Shown here: in pieces, positions 16,717 to 25,992 of the stretch | How positions within the stretch are numbered: position 1 is the stretch's first letter | Layout of the letters: the number at the start of each line of letters is the position of its first letter | Assembly (NCBI GenBank): GCA_030149205.1 | Contig: JASBSB010000001.1 | Location: 652,712-716,711 of the forward strand | Direction: 5' to 3' | DNA: 64,000 bases | DNA from: Candidatus Heimdallarchaeota archaeon | Lineage (GTDB): Archaea; Asgardarchaeota; Heimdallarchaeia; Heimdallarchaeales; Kariarchaeaceae | Translations under genes and position numbers: made by a program | The notes under the pieces: generated by a model | Database searches by the model: none | Told to the model about the DNA's origin: nothing | What the model saw: only the letters and a program-made list of their open reading frames with translations

Positions 16717-17331
16717 ATGAAAGAAGTCTCAAAGGAAAGAAAATTTGTCGAAAGTGTTGATATCTCTATAGGTCTGAAAGATGTAAACTTAAAGGATCCA
16801 AGTAAGAGGTTTAGAGCAGAAATTGTTCTACCTCATAAGCCAAACAAAGCAGCAAGAATTGCAGTTGTCGGAACCACAGATATCTTAGAACGAGTGAAAG
16901 AACTCAATGTTCAACAGATGTTGAGTGATACCGATGTTGAAAACATTGCAAAAGACCCCAAGGCTGCTAAAGGCTTTGTCAAAGACATAGATTATGTCCT
17001 TGCGATCCCTCAGATGATGGCGATAGTTGGTAAAAATCTTGGACGATTTTTAGGGCCAGTTGGTAAAACACCCAGTGTGTTACCACCTAACGCTGAGTTT
17101 GAAAGTTTCTTAGACCGATATCAAAGAATCTGCAAATTACGACTTAGGCAGAATCCTGTGATTCATGCAAGAGTTGCAACCAGAGATATGGAAAACAACG
17201 ACATAGCTGAAAATGTGGAAGTGGTGTTAAGAGAGCTTGAAAAAAGACTCGATAATGGCCCACACAATATTAAACATGTCCATATCAAAACCACAATGGG
17301 TCCAGCTGTCGAGATAGGAGGCACAAACTGA
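16717..17331 (+). CDS. rpl1: 50S ribosomal protein uL1
   Basis: 204 residues. The RNA-binding strand ERKFVESVDISIGLKDVNLK, the block NLGRFLGPVGKTPSVLPP and the C-terminal KHVHIKTTMGPAVEI are typical of archaeal uL1. The stop shares one base with the ATG of uL10 (TGATG). In many archaea uL11 precedes uL1; here no uL11 is present and a structured leader lies upstream instead. Confidence 0.96.
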   Translation: MKEVSKERKFVESVDISIGLKDVNLKDPSKRFRAEIVLPHKPNKAARIAVVGTTDILERVKELNVQQMLSDTDVENIAKDPKAAKGFVKDIDYVLAIPQMMAIVGKNLGRFLGPVGKTPSVLPPNAEFESFLDRYQRICKLRLRQNPVIHARVATRDMENNDIAENVEVVLRELEKRLDNGPHNIKHVHIKTTMGPAVEIGGTN

Positions 17332-18260
17332 TGAATCCAAGACGAATCAGGAAACAAGAGGCCTTAGCTAAATTGACAGATTTAATCACGTCTCACAAAA
17401 ACATAGGTGTGATTACTATGCAACCAATGAGTGGTTCATCAATCCATCAAATACGTCGAGACCTGAGAGAGAGCAATGCCAAATTGGTGGTGAGCAGAAA
17501 TACCATCATGAGAATGGCTCTTGAACAAACGAAAAAGAAAAAGAAAAATGTGGAAGCTCTGGAACAATATGTGACAGGAAATGCTGCATTTCTCTTTTCT
17601 GATGAAAACGTGTTCCAAGTAGCAAAATACCTTGATTCTAACAAGGTACCTGCGCCTGCTCGCCCAGGACAAATTGCTCCAATAGATGTGTTAGTTCCAA
17701 AAATGAATACTGGAGTTCCACCTGGAACGTTCATTGGAGAACTTAACGCAGTTGGACTTCCAACCAGAATTGAGAGAGGTACAATTGCTATACCCGACGA
17801 TACAGTAGTCGTTAAGGCTGGAGAAAAAGTCAGTAAAACATTGGCTAATATCCTTAGTAGACTGGGTATAACCCCATTCAAAGTTGGCCTTCAACTTGAC
17901 GCAGCCGTATCTGATGGTATCCTTATAGAAAAGGATGGATTATTAACAGATTATCCTGGTATGCTGGCAACAGCACATCATCAGGCAGTTAATTTAGCCG
18001 CTAGAATTGGATATGTCACAGAAGAGACTGCTAATGCAGTTATTGGTTCTGCACAATCTGAGGCACTTGCTCTCCTGAGAGTGATTGTCAGTGCAGACCC
18101 CAACGCTGTGCCTGAAGAACTTAGGACTTTAGCTCAATCCGCAGCTCAAGTTCAAACAACACCCTCTGAAACTGATTCAGCTGATACAGCAGAAGATGAG
18201 GAAGAGGAAGAAGAAGAGGTGGACGAAGCAGACCTTGGTCTCGGTTCACTGTTCGGATAA
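17331..18260 (+). CDS. rpl10: 50S ribosomal protein uL10 (stalk protein P0)
   Basis: 309 residues. The N-terminal rRNA-binding domain, the insertion domain with PARPGQIAPIDVLVP, and the C-terminal spine helices that carry P1 dimers are present. The protein ends in a highly acidic hinge followed by [13 protein letters not shown], the conserved tail that recruits elongation factors. The P1 protein encoded next has the same final residues. The start codon overlaps the uL1 stop. Confidence 0.96.
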   Translation: MNPRRIRKQEALAKLTDLITSHKNIGVITMQPMSGSSIHQIRRDLRESNAKLVVSRNTIMRMALEQTKKKKKNVEALEQYVTGNAAFLFSDENVFQVAKYLDSNKVPAPARPGQIAPIDVLVPKMNTGVPPGTFIGELNAVGLPTRIERGTIAIPDDTVVVKAGEKVSKTLANILSRLGITPFKVGLQLDAAVSDGILIEKDGLLTDYPGMLATAHHQAVNLAARIGYVTEETANAVIGSAQSEALALLRVIVSADPNAVPEELRTLAQSAAQVQTTPSETDSADTAEDEEEEEEEVDEADLGLGSLFG

Positions 18261-18277
18261 AACAATAGGTGAAAACA

Positions 18278-18580
18278 ATGGAATATTTATATGCCGCTTT
18301 ATTATTACACAAAGCTGGAAAAGATGTAACTGAAGATACCCTCACCGCTGTCTTAAAAGCTGCTGGTGTTGAGGTTGATGAAAACAGAGTAAAATCCCTG
18401 GTTGCCGCCCTTAAGGGTGTAAACATTGATGAAGCTCTTCAATCTGCTGCAATGGTAGCTGCCACTCCTATGGCTGGTGGTGCTGGCGCAGCTGAAGCAG
18501 AGGAAGAAAAACCTGCTGAAGAAGAGGAAGAGGAAGAAGTTGATGAAGCAGACCTTGGATTAGGTTCATTATTTGGTTAA
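18278..18580 (+). CDS. rpl12: 50S ribosomal protein P1 (archaeal L12)
   Basis: 100 residues. The ATG at 18278 is chosen because AGGTGA lies upstream and the family begins [15 protein letters not shown]. The N-terminal dimerisation domain (residues 1-60), an Ala/Gly-rich hinge, a Glu-rich stretch and the factor-binding tail [12 protein letters not shown] are all visible. It is the last gene of the uL1-uL10-P1 unit. Confidence 0.95.
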   Translation: MEYLYAALLLHKAGKDVTEDTLTAVLKAAGVEVDENRVKSLVAALKGVNIDEALQSAAMVAATPMAGGAGAAEAEEEKPAEEEEEEEVDEADLGLGSLFG

Positions 18581-18634
18581 AATTAGTTTAGTACAAAACT
18601 CAAAAGTTCTTTAAACCTTAACTTAAATTTAATT

Positions 18635-19639
18635 ATGGATTATTCGATCTTAACTATTGGTTCACATTCAGCCCTTCAGATATTAAAAGGTGCAAGGGAT
18701 GAAGGATTCAACACCATAGCAATAGTCAAAAAAGGGACGGAAAGACCATACAGGAGCTTTGGGGTTGCAGACCAAATTATTACTTTGGATGATTGGAGAG
18801 ACTTTGAAGATAAGCTGGATGAAATAGATTCTGGAAACCCGATTTTAATTCCCCATGGTTCTCTAATTTCATATCTCGGAATAGAAAGAATAAAAAATTT
18901 AAAAGGTTTGTATTTTGGTGACAAAGAGATCCTTAAATGGGAAGCTGATCGAAATCTCGAGATGGAATGGTTCAAGAGTGCTGGGATAAGGACTCCTATA
19001 ACCTTTGAAACTCCTGATGAGGTTGATCGTCCAGTTATTGTCAAATTCTTTGGGGCTGGAGGAGGAGATGGATATATATTTGCAAAAAACCATGATGATC
19101 TGGAAAAGAAATTACAGGACATTCCGACCTCTGCAAGATATTTGATCCAGGAGTATCTAATAGGAACACCCTTCTATATTCATTATTTTTATTCCCCGTT
19201 AAATCAGGAACTTGAAGTTATGAGCTTTGACAAGAGGTACGAGACCTCTGTGGATGCCCTTGGGAGAATCCCCGCAGCAACTCAGATTGAGCTTGACATA
19301 AAGCCAAACTATTTGGTTATAGGAAATCAACCACTGGTGATAAGAGAATCATATTTATCCAAAGTTTTCGAATTGGGAGATAAAATGGTGGAATCTGGAA
19401 AAAATATAAGCTCTAAAGGGCTGATTGGACCTTTTTGCCTTGAGACAGTTATCACAGAAAAAGGAGAAATCGTCCCATTTGAAATTTCAGCACGAATCGT
19501 CGCGGGAACGAACCCCTTTATCAATGGCTCACCCTACACATGGTTGAGGTATAACGAACCGATGTCAACTGGAAGAAGAATTGCCAGAGAGATTAAAAAT
19601 GCAATTGCTGATAATAAATTGGATGAAATTACCACTTGA
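18635..19639 (+). CDS. purP: PurP: formate-dependent FAICAR synthetase (ATP-grasp)
   Basis: 334 residues of the archaeal PurP family, which converts AICAR to FAICAR with formate and ATP in purine synthesis. The N-terminal TIGSHSALQILKGARDEGF block binds the nucleotide. The ATP-grasp core has VIVKFFGAGGGDGYIF, and the C-terminus has VPFEISARIVAGTNPF and SPYTWLRYNEPMSTGRRIA. A second, longer PurP paralogue follows after 12 bp. Confidence 0.93.
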   Translation: MDYSILTIGSHSALQILKGARDEGFNTIAIVKKGTERPYRSFGVADQIITLDDWRDFEDKLDEIDSGNPILIPHGSLISYLGIERIKNLKGLYFGDKEILKWEADRNLEMEWFKSAGIRTPITFETPDEVDRPVIVKFFGAGGGDGYIFAKNHDDLEKKLQDIPTSARYLIQEYLIGTPFYIHYFYSPLNQELEVMSFDKRYETSVDALGRIPAATQIELDIKPNYLVIGNQPLVIRESYLSKVFELGDKMVESGKNISSKGLIGPFCLETVITEKGEIVPFEISARIVAGTNPFINGSPYTWLRYNEPMSTGRRIAREIKNAIADNKLDEITT

Positions 19640-19651
19640 GTTGAGAAATTT

Positions 19652-20782
19652 ATGACTGAGTTAAAAGAAAAAATTGACAGAGTACTTGAATCGTATGATC
19701 TTGATGACTTAACTATTGGTGTTCTTGGAGGTCACTCAGCGTTGGATGTCTGTCGTGGAGCTAAAATAAAGGGTTTGAAAACACTCGTGGTTGCGATGAG
19801 AGGAAGAGAGAAAACGTACACTAAATATTACAAATCATCTCAAAAACATGGTGTGGTTGATGAAGTGATTGTACTTGATCATTTTTCGGACATTGTCAGC
19901 GAAGAGGTTCAAGAACAGCTAAGAAAGAAAAACACGATATTTATTCACAACAGATACTTTTGGGTCTATTGTAATTTTGAGGAAATTGAGAGCAAATTTA
20001 TTGTCCCTATTTATGGATCTAGAAAGATGCTGAAGCTAGAAGAAAGACATTTACAACCTAATCAATATGATCTACTTCGTCAGGCAAATATTCGCATTCC
20101 CAAAATATTCAAGAACCCAGAAGATATTAATTCTCTGGCAATCGTGAAAGCAAACGAGGCATTGAGAGGTTACGAAAGGGCATTCTTTTATGTTACTAAC
20201 TATGATGACTATCACCGGGTTTCAAAACAGCTTATAGAGAAAGGTCAAATTTCAGAAGAAGGACTAAAAAGCGCTACAATTGAAGAATTTGTTCTTGGGG
20301 CTCAAGTAAATTTTAACTTCTTTTATTCCCCCCTGGATGAATCTATAGATTTTATGGGTACAGACACCAGAAGACAAACTAACCTAGATGGCATTCTTAG
20401 ACTACCTGCAGACCAGCAATTAAAGATTTTAGAAAAGGTAAAGGTAAAAATGATTGAAAATGGACATCAAGCAGTTACTATTAAGGAGAGTCTCATTGAA
20501 AAGGCATTTTCAATGGCAGAAAAGTTTGTGCTGTCTTCAAAAAAATTTAGTCCTCCAGGAATAATTGGCCCATTTGGACTTCAAGGAGCAGTAACAGCCG
20601 AAGAGGGAAAAGAGGAGATTGTGATTTTTGACGCTTCGCTCAGAATTCCTGGTTCACCTGGAACAATCTTTACACCTTACACAGGTTACAAGTATTTAGA
20701 ACACCTCAGTTATGGAGATCGAATTGCAATGGAAATAGTGGAAGCAGTTAAACAAAATAAACTGAAAGAAATTTGTACCTAA
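19652..20782 (+). CDS. PurP paralogue (ATP-grasp)
   Basis: 376 residues, clearly related to the gene before it: GVLGGHSALDVCRGAKIKGL, VKANEALRGYERAFF, GIIGPFGLQGAV, FDASLRIPGSPG and GYKYLEHLSYGDRIAMEI. The glycine-rich ATP-binding loop is altered (AFFYVT instead of GDGYIF). Some archaea carry two PurP forms, one of them lacking proven activity, so this copy may be a partner subunit or an enzyme of a different reaction. It is the last gene of the tandem pair. Confidence 0.85.
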   Translation: MTELKEKIDRVLESYDLDDLTIGVLGGHSALDVCRGAKIKGLKTLVVAMRGREKTYTKYYKSSQKHGVVDEVIVLDHFSDIVSEEVQEQLRKKNTIFIHNRYFWVYCNFEEIESKFIVPIYGSRKMLKLEERHLQPNQYDLLRQANIRIPKIFKNPEDINSLAIVKANEALRGYERAFFYVTNYDDYHRVSKQLIEKGQISEEGLKSATIEEFVLGAQVNFNFFYSPLDESIDFMGTDTRRQTNLDGILRLPADQQLKILEKVKVKMIENGHQAVTIKESLIEKAFSMAEKFVLSSKKFSPPGIIGPFGLQGAVTAEEGKEEIVIFDASLRIPGSPGTIFTPYTGYKYLEHLSYGDRIAMEIVEAVKQNKLKEICT

Positions 20783-20860
20783 ATTAAGATCATCCTCCTA
20801 AATTCAATTATTCCTTCTCTATGTGGAAACTGATTTCTAGCGTGATTTCTAGAGCTTTGA

Positions 20861-21673
20861 TTAGATACCATAGATTATAGGTAAAACTACATAATTTACT
20901 TTTACTACAGAACCCGGGGGTATATCGGGAAAGTTTATGCTTTGATACACAGTTTGAGTATCTACCTGAGTCAAAACCAGACCATTTGTGTTAGCTTGGA
21001 CTGAATTTGTGGTAATCACGGTAGCTCCACGGGTTAACCGTAATGTCCATTGAGGTGCAGATATTGGGAAGTCTACTGAATCTGCTGTAATCTGCACTAT
21101 AAAAATATTTAACGTAAATGTGTTAGATTGGTTTACTAGATTCACATTACCTCTAAAATACTGCCAGTAGGTTGCATTTCCAGATTTTATATCAACCCTT
21201 GAAACTGAAAAGGCAAAGGTTGTAATTGTTTGATTCGTTAGCAATGTGTTTTCTTCTACTGCTCTTCCTAAATAATGTGAATTGCTCACTCCCTGGTAAT
21301 TTTTGAGAACTTCAGCCTTAAACAATCCCAAATCGGTCGAAAACTGTGACGTGTTTTGACCAGAAACTGCAAAGGTGACCTGTTTGCCTGAATTAACAGA
21401 GAACGATGCATCGTTGGATAACATATGAACCTGAGTTGTACTACTTTGAGGAAGAGAAACCAGCTTTGCAACTTGAGTTTCTATATTCAAAAACGTGAAT
21501 TCTTGGTTACTTGATTTAGAGGATGCATCATAACCAATTACTGTAGGAGATATCTGACTGTACAATAAACTCATTGCTACAGACATCATCATAAAAACCA
21601 GCATCGTTGCGATGATACTTGATCCAGATTTCCTTGCATTAAGAAAACTTTTGAATTTTGGAATCATTATCAT
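20861..21673 (-). CDS. type IV pilin/archaellin-like secreted protein
   Basis: 270 residues. A short basic start (FKSFLNARKSG) is followed directly by one long hydrophobic helix (SSIIATMLVFMMMSVAMSLL), the layout of a class III signal peptide in archaeal pilins. The rest is a Ser/Thr/Asn/Val-rich beta domain ending in a Pro-containing strand, likely extracellular. It is not in an obvious pilus operon. The exact start may be the second ATG at 21667. Confidence 0.7.
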   Translation of the reverse strand: MIMIPKFKSFLNARKSGSSIIATMLVFMMMSVAMSLLYSQISPTVIGYDASSKSSNQEFTFLNIETQVAKLVSLPQSSTTQVHMLSNDASFSVNSGKQVTFAVSGQNTSQFSTDLGLFKAEVLKNYQGVSNSHYLGRAVEENTLLTNQTITTFAFSVSRVDIKSGNATYWQYFRGNVNLVNQSNTFTLNIFIVQITADSVDFPISAPQWTLRLTRGATVITTNSVQANTNGLVLTQVDTQTVYQSINFPDIPPGSVVKVNYVVLPIIYGI

Positions 21674-21723
21674 TAAAGTACAAATAACTATGAGGAATAA
21701 TTTATATTAAGTTTTGTGAATAC

Positions 21724-22719
21724 TTAAGAACTAAAATGTGTCCATCCTCTAAATTCTAAAATTTCACCGCTATCTAATGAAACAGAATGAGCTTCAGAAA
21801 CTGCACCAATTTGGATGGCGTTATATTTTGCCAATATTTTCAGTTCTAGATCTGTAAGGTGTTGATCCGCAGCAAAAATTATTCCTAGTTCTTCTCCACC
21901 GTAATAAACAGCCTCATCAATGATCATCTGGTATTCCTGTTGAGAAAACAGGTTGTGAGAAATATTGATTCCTATTTTTCTCTTGTCAAGAACAATCCCT
22001 CTTTCAGTTCCTTTGATCAGTTGATACAGCGATTTAACCAAACCATCAGAGCAATCTATTGAAGATTTAATTTTATGACCCAATGAACCGAGTACCTCTC
22101 TAAATTCAGGGTAAGTATTGGGATACTCATAGTCTGTCACTAACTTTGAAGAGTAGGTAGTTTCTGGAAGTTTCCCAAGTAAAAGTTGTAATGCTAAGGC
22201 AGTTTCACCAAACTTCGGACCAATCCAATAAAGATGGTCGCCAACTAAAAGTGTATTGCTAATTCTTGGTACGGGGCGATCGAGTCTGTTATCAAGGGTT
22301 CCCACCACTACAACATCGACTACCACATCATTAGCTTGGTTAAGGTCCCCCCCAAGAAATTTTAATTCATATTTATCACATGCCTTCCTAACCCCTTTGA
22401 TGATCTCTAAAGAGTCTTCTATAAAATAGGTATTAGGGAGGCTTAATGATAGAAGAATCGTCTGAGGAATCCCTCCTTTCACAATTATGTCACTAATTGC
22501 ATTTATTACAGCCCTGTACCCAGCAGGTTTTGGCTTTAAAGCAATAGGGACATCCGTTGAAAACACCAAACCATCAATATTTATTAGCTGTATAGAATCA
22601 CTGGGAGGAATTGCCACAGCATCGTCCTCTTTACCAAGGTATTCTGGAGTATCTAAATAGCTCTGAATTAAAGTGATCCACTCATCTTCACCGACTTGTG
22701 CTAAGACTCTCTTTCCCAA
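21724..22719 (-). CDS. thiL: thiamine-monophosphate kinase ThiL
   Basis: 331 residues of the AIR-synthase-like ATP-binding superfamily. Metal-binding signatures include GKEDDAVAI, FSTDVPI, INAISDIIVKGG and FLGGDLNQAND, with SIDCSDGLVKSL and the late GGEELGI. ThiL phosphorylates thiamine monophosphate to the pyrophosphate cofactor. The gene overlaps the end of cbf5 by 19 bp, so it is part of the uS19-uL22-Cbf5-ThiL unit. Confidence 0.85.
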   Translation of the reverse strand: MGKRVLAQVGEDEWITLIQSYLDTPEYLGKEDDAVAIPPSDSIQLINIDGLVFSTDVPIALKPKPAGYRAVINAISDIIVKGGIPQTILLSLSLPNTYFIEDSLEIIKGVRKACDKYELKFLGGDLNQANDVVVDVVVVGTLDNRLDRPVPRISNTLLVGDHLYWIGPKFGETALALQLLLGKLPETTYSSKLVTDYEYPNTYPEFREVLGSLGHKIKSSIDCSDGLVKSLYQLIKGTERGIVLDKRKIGINISHNLFSQQEYQMIIDEAVYYGGEELGIIFAADQHLTDLELKILAKYNAIQIGAVSEAHSVSLDSGEILEFRGWTHFSS

Positions 22720-23684
22720 TATAACTCTTGATTCATAACAACGCTTCTTATCTTAAAGACTTGTGTTGAACCTTCAATAATTTCATAACTCTGCGCCAGC
22801 ATTTCTCCCAAGCCAATCAATTCTCCTTTTGCAGTTTTTGCTGCAACAAGGGAACCAGGTACAAGGTTAACTGAGTAACCTAAGACCCCATTTGATCCTA
22901 GGGGGATACCATGGCATACATTTTTGACGGCTGAGTTTTTTACAATGATCTCTGGAAGATGTGGTACGGCTACCTCAACTGGCAAAATCAATTTACGGAG
23001 CTCACTTTCATCATTTGACTCCTTATAATCCATGTATGCATCAAATAATTGATGCAAGGTTACACAGGTGTCTTCCGTAAACACACCTGTCTTAATTCTT
23101 CTAAGTTCTGACATATGTGATAGACAGCCATTTGCTCGACCCATATCTTCACATAAAGTACGAATGTATGTGCCTGCCTCACAACTGACCTCAAACAAAA
23201 GCTCATTTTCCTTGGTTTCAAGAATTTCTAAGGAATAGATCTCCCTTTTTCTTAGTCTTCTTTTTACATTTGACTCCAAGGGTGGAAACTGATAAATTTC
23301 CCCTAAGAAATTTTCTCTGACTGACTCCCAACTACCTAAAGGTTTTGATGTTGATTTAAGCACTGCTATATAGGATTTGGGAAGTAGATGAAGTGTGTGC
23401 AATACTTTGGTTGATCTTAACAACCCGATCGGTAAAACTCCAGAGACATGAGGGTCTAAAGTTCCAGCATGACCTGCTTTTGAAATTCCTAAAATTTTCT
23501 TAACTGTGGCAACCACATCGTGAGAGGTTGGTCCGTAAGGTTTGTCTAAATTGATAAACCCTGTTTCGATGAGGGCTTCTATAGGTCTCTCAAATGGAGT
23601 AAAGCCAATATCTGCAGTTTTATCTGCTTGAAACTCATCATCATCTATAATTTTAGTGTTTAGCTTAAATTCAATATGGCTCAT
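22701..23684 (-). CDS. cbf5: tRNA/rRNA pseudouridine synthase Cbf5 (dyskerin family)
   Basis: 327 residues. The TruB-type catalytic motif HAGTLDPHVSGVLPIG contains the nucleophilic Asp, and GFINLDKPYGPTSHDV is the N-terminal signature. The C-terminal ~80 residues form a PUA domain that binds box H/ACA guide RNA in the RNP with Nop10, Gar1 and L7Ae. Its ATG directly follows the stop of uL22 without a gap, so it is co-expressed with ribosomal proteins. Confidence 0.94.
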   Translation of the reverse strand: MSHIEFKLNTKIIDDDEFQADKTADIGFTPFERPIEALIETGFINLDKPYGPTSHDVVATVKKILGISKAGHAGTLDPHVSGVLPIGLLRSTKVLHTLHLLPKSYIAVLKSTSKPLGSWESVRENFLGEIYQFPPLESNVKRRLRKREIYSLEILETKENELLFEVSCEAGTYIRTLCEDMGRANGCLSHMSELRRIKTGVFTEDTCVTLHQLFDAYMDYKESNDESELRKLILPVEVAVPHLPEIIVKNSAVKNVCHGIPLGSNGVLGYSVNLVPGSLVAAKTAKGELIGLGEMLAQSYEIIEGSTQVFKIRSVVMNQELYWERES

Positions 23685-24146
23685 TTAACGCTCTTCTAAG
23701 GCAATTTCAACGTGTGTAAGTACATCATTCTTAGCAGAAGAAGACCTAAAAGCTCGGTAGAACATTCTTTTGGTTAATCTACCTTTTTGAGCTGCTGCGT
23801 GAATGACCTGAAGTTTGTCAACCTCTAATCCTTTGAATTCTGCATTTTTTTCAGCTGATTCTAATAAATCTAACATAATTTTTGAGACTTTAACAGGATA
23901 TCTTCCAACATCCCAACCAATAAGGTCAGAGCGATGTCCACCTTTCTTATGGTGTCTTTTGAAAGGAACAGATCTTTTCATTGCAATCACATCCTCTAAG
24001 TACTGTTTTGCATCATCCAACATCATTCCCTTTATCGTGTTACAAACTTCTCTTGCATGTTTATGAGACATGCTGACCTCTCGTGCTGAGGCAAGTGCTG
24101 TTTTATCTGGGTCTAACCCAATTACTGAATACTTGAATCTTGGCAT
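23685..24146 (-). CDS. rpl22: 50S ribosomal protein uL22
   Basis: 153 residues. The archaeal signature ASAREVSMSHKHAREVCNTI and the long beta-hairpin region with VQ-free RGRLTKR-like basic loop (AAAQKGRLTKRMFYRAF) identify uL22. It follows uS19 by 10 bp, but uS3, which normally comes next, is replaced by Cbf5. Confidence 0.94.
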   Translation of the reverse strand: MPRFKYSVIGLDPDKTALASAREVSMSHKHAREVCNTIKGMMLDDAKQYLEDVIAMKRSVPFKRHHKKGGHRSDLIGWDVGRYPVKVSKIMLDLLESAEKNAEFKGLEVDKLQVIHAAAQKGRLTKRMFYRAFRSSSAKNDVLTHVEIALEER

Positions 24147-24156
24147 AATTTTTCAC

Positions 24157-24570
24157 CTATTTCAGAGGTACGAACATGGATGACCGTGTTGCACCAATAC
24201 CTGGAGCAGAATGTTTCACAACTTTACGGGCATGTGAGAACTCTCCAAAGTAATTACCTATCTTATCAAATGTCACCTCAATAGGGGAAAAGGCTTGTCC
24301 ATTATAAACCTCAACTGTTAGTCCCACGAATTCTGGAAGTATAACAAAATCTCGGATGTGAGTCTTGACAACAATCTGCCTTCCTTGATCCATGGCTTGT
24401 TTTGCCTTTTTAAGTTTGTTCAAGAGCTTTTTCCTCTCATGATTCCAGTAATCTGGACGTGTAAGACTCCTTCTCTGCCTGGCAGGGAAGAACTCAACCA
24501 CCTCATCAAGTGAGAGCTCCTGTAACTCACGTAGAGTCTTACCTCGGTATGTTGTTAATCTTTTACTCAT
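24157..24570 (-). CDS. rps19: 30S ribosomal protein uS19
   Basis: 137 residues from the ATG at 24570; the upstream TTG would add only four residues. The C-terminal core VKTHIRDFVILPEFVGLTVEVYNG-type strands and the final block GEFSHARKVVKHSAPGIGAT are diagnostic. The N-terminal extension (RGKTLRELQELSLDEVVEFF) is archaeal/eukaryotic. It opens the unit with uL22, Cbf5 and ThiL; uL2, its usual upstream neighbour, is absent. Confidence 0.94.
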   Translation of the reverse strand: MSKRLTTYRGKTLRELQELSLDEVVEFFPARQRRSLTRPDYWNHERKKLLNKLKKAKQAMDQGRQIVVKTHIRDFVILPEFVGLTVEVYNGQAFSPIEVTFDKIGNYFGEFSHARKVVKHSAPGIGATRSSMFVPLK

Positions 24571-24915
24571 AGTTACATGCAAATGTAAAACTTACGTTAT
24601 TTTAAATTAACTAAAGAGTTCTAGTTAACTGATGCTCAAGTCTTAAGATTTCTTTGAGATATTAATAAGGTACACTTGGCTATCGCCTCTACGTTTAAGA
24701 GTTTCTTTGATTGTGAGTGTAGAAGAGTTGATGAGAATAGAAGATAAAGAATTTCAATTCTCATTTCAACACTAAAATTTTGTTGTAATATGACAATCAT
24801 AATTGAAACCTTTGAAACCATTTGTTTAATTTGCGAAAACAACTTGAATGGTAAATTACGAGTTTGGGAAGAACTAATAGAATCCTTTTTGAATGAGTAT
24901 GTTAGATTACAATTA
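24571..24915. other. gene-free divergent intergenic region
   Basis: 345 bp between the divergent uS19 and Sec61beta genes. It is AT-rich and must hold the promoters of both. An open frame continues in-frame upstream of Sec61beta to 24790, and one on the other strand covers 24636-24842, but neither resembles a protein. I see no RNA gene or clear repeat. Confidence 0.5.
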
Positions 24916-25101
24916 ATGTCTATTCGTCAAAAGAGGAGTAAAAACACAGCACCGATGCCTTCAACAGGTGCAGGTCTGATGAGATATTTTGATGAGGAAC
25001 TTCCAGGTCGAAAAATTAGTGCACGAGGTGCACTCATCTATACTGCTGTTCTGATTGCAGTTGTTGTGTTTCTTAAAAGCACATTCAAAAGTACCCTCTA
25101 A
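24916..25101 (+). CDS. secG: preprotein translocase subunit Sec61beta (archaeal SecG)
   Basis: 61 residues from the ATG at 24916. The archaeal Sec61beta signature PMPSTGAGLMRYFDEE plus PGRKISARG leads into one C-terminal transmembrane helix. The frame stays open 42 codons upstream, but that extension has no relation to the family, and 61 residues is the usual length. It is a single-gene unit. Confidence 0.92.
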   Translation: MSIRQKRSKNTAPMPSTGAGLMRYFDEELPGRKISARGALIYTAVLIAVVVFLKSTFKSTL

Positions 25102-25336
25102 TCAACTCAAAAAATCCAAAGTTCATAAAAGATCTACTTGATTCTAAAGTTTTTAATTGAACAAAGTTGTAAAATACTTCTCATAACAAATTACTCTATA
25201 AATTCTTTAATTTGACGACTTAAGACACTAAAATAAGTTTACAATTCATTGCGTCTGACATCGTTCAGTTAAACGTTCCTAGAGTTAAATTACATCCATG
25301 GTGGTTAATAACTCCAGTTTAATTTTTAAATTTCAG

Positions 25337-25825
25337 TTACCTTTTGGAGAATATTTCTAATTCTCTCGCTTCAGTCTTAGGGTCGACCTCAGTTAAATCT
25401 ATAGAAAATGAATCCATTTGTTTTATGCTCAGAGCCACCTTGATGCTCTCTTCATCTGAAAGCTTTCCGAAAACTGTGTGTACGCCATTTAGATGCCTAG
25501 TGTTTGACTCATTCAATACCACGAAAAATTGTGATCCACCTGTGTTCTTTCCTGCATGAGCCATTGAGAGAGCACCTAGAACATGTTCTTGACGAGGGGC
25601 ATCAGTCTCACATTTAATTGTGTAACCTGGTCCACCTGTCCCTGTTTTATTAGGACACCCTCCTTGAATCACAAATTCATCTATTACCCTATGAAAAGCT
25701 GCATCATCATAAAATCCTTTTTGAATCAAACTTACAAAGTTTTTCACGGTATTTGGTGTTGCCTCATCATACAATTCGAAGTTCATGTTACCCTTTGGGG
25801 TCTTTATTACTCCTCTTGTTGTCAT
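25337..25825 (-). CDS. ppiB: cyclophilin-type peptidyl-prolyl cis-trans isomerase
   Basis: 162 residues. The catalytic block FHRVIDEFVIQGG has the conserved Arg and Phe and the Gln of the active site, followed by GTGGPGYTI and GSQFFVVL. LNGVHTVFGK shows His at the position that is Trp in human cyclophilin A, as in many prokaryotic forms. There is no signal peptide, so it acts in the cytosol. It stands alone on the minus strand. Confidence 0.94.
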   Translation of the reverse strand: MTTRGVIKTPKGNMNFELYDEATPNTVKNFVSLIQKGFYDDAAFHRVIDEFVIQGGCPNKTGTGGPGYTIKCETDAPRQEHVLGALSMAHAGKNTGGSQFFVVLNESNTRHLNGVHTVFGKLSDEESIKVALSIKQMDSFSIDLTEVDPKTEARELEIFSKR

Positions 25826-25922
25826 AACTATTGGTAGGAGGATATATCATTATAAGGTGTTGATAGTGTCAACTTATTGTCTGCTTATTCTACAGAGATT
25901 TCTCGCGCATACAGTCTTTAAG

Positions 25923-25930
25923 TTTATAAA
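25923..25930 (+). promoter_or_regulatory. TATA box of eL14
   Basis: TTTATAAA, placing the RNA start near 25953. This leaves a short leader before the candidate ATGs at 25963, 25984 and 25993. Confidence 0.55.
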
Positions 25931-25992
25931 TCAACTGAAAATAGAAATTTGCTTCATCGCCTATGGAAATAGGGGCAAGCAGGATGAAAAAC

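Noticed and set aside
17447..17881. 144-codon minus-strand frame
   Set aside because: Antisense to uL10, with a poly-Phe stretch that reflects a Lys-rich run in uL10.
24636..24842. 68-codon minus-strand frame in the intergenic region
   Set aside because: No family, poor start context and composition of AT-rich intergenic DNA.
24790..24915. Upstream in-frame extension of Sec61beta
   Set aside because: Encodes 42 residues unrelated to the family; the ATG at 24916 gives the usual length and signature.
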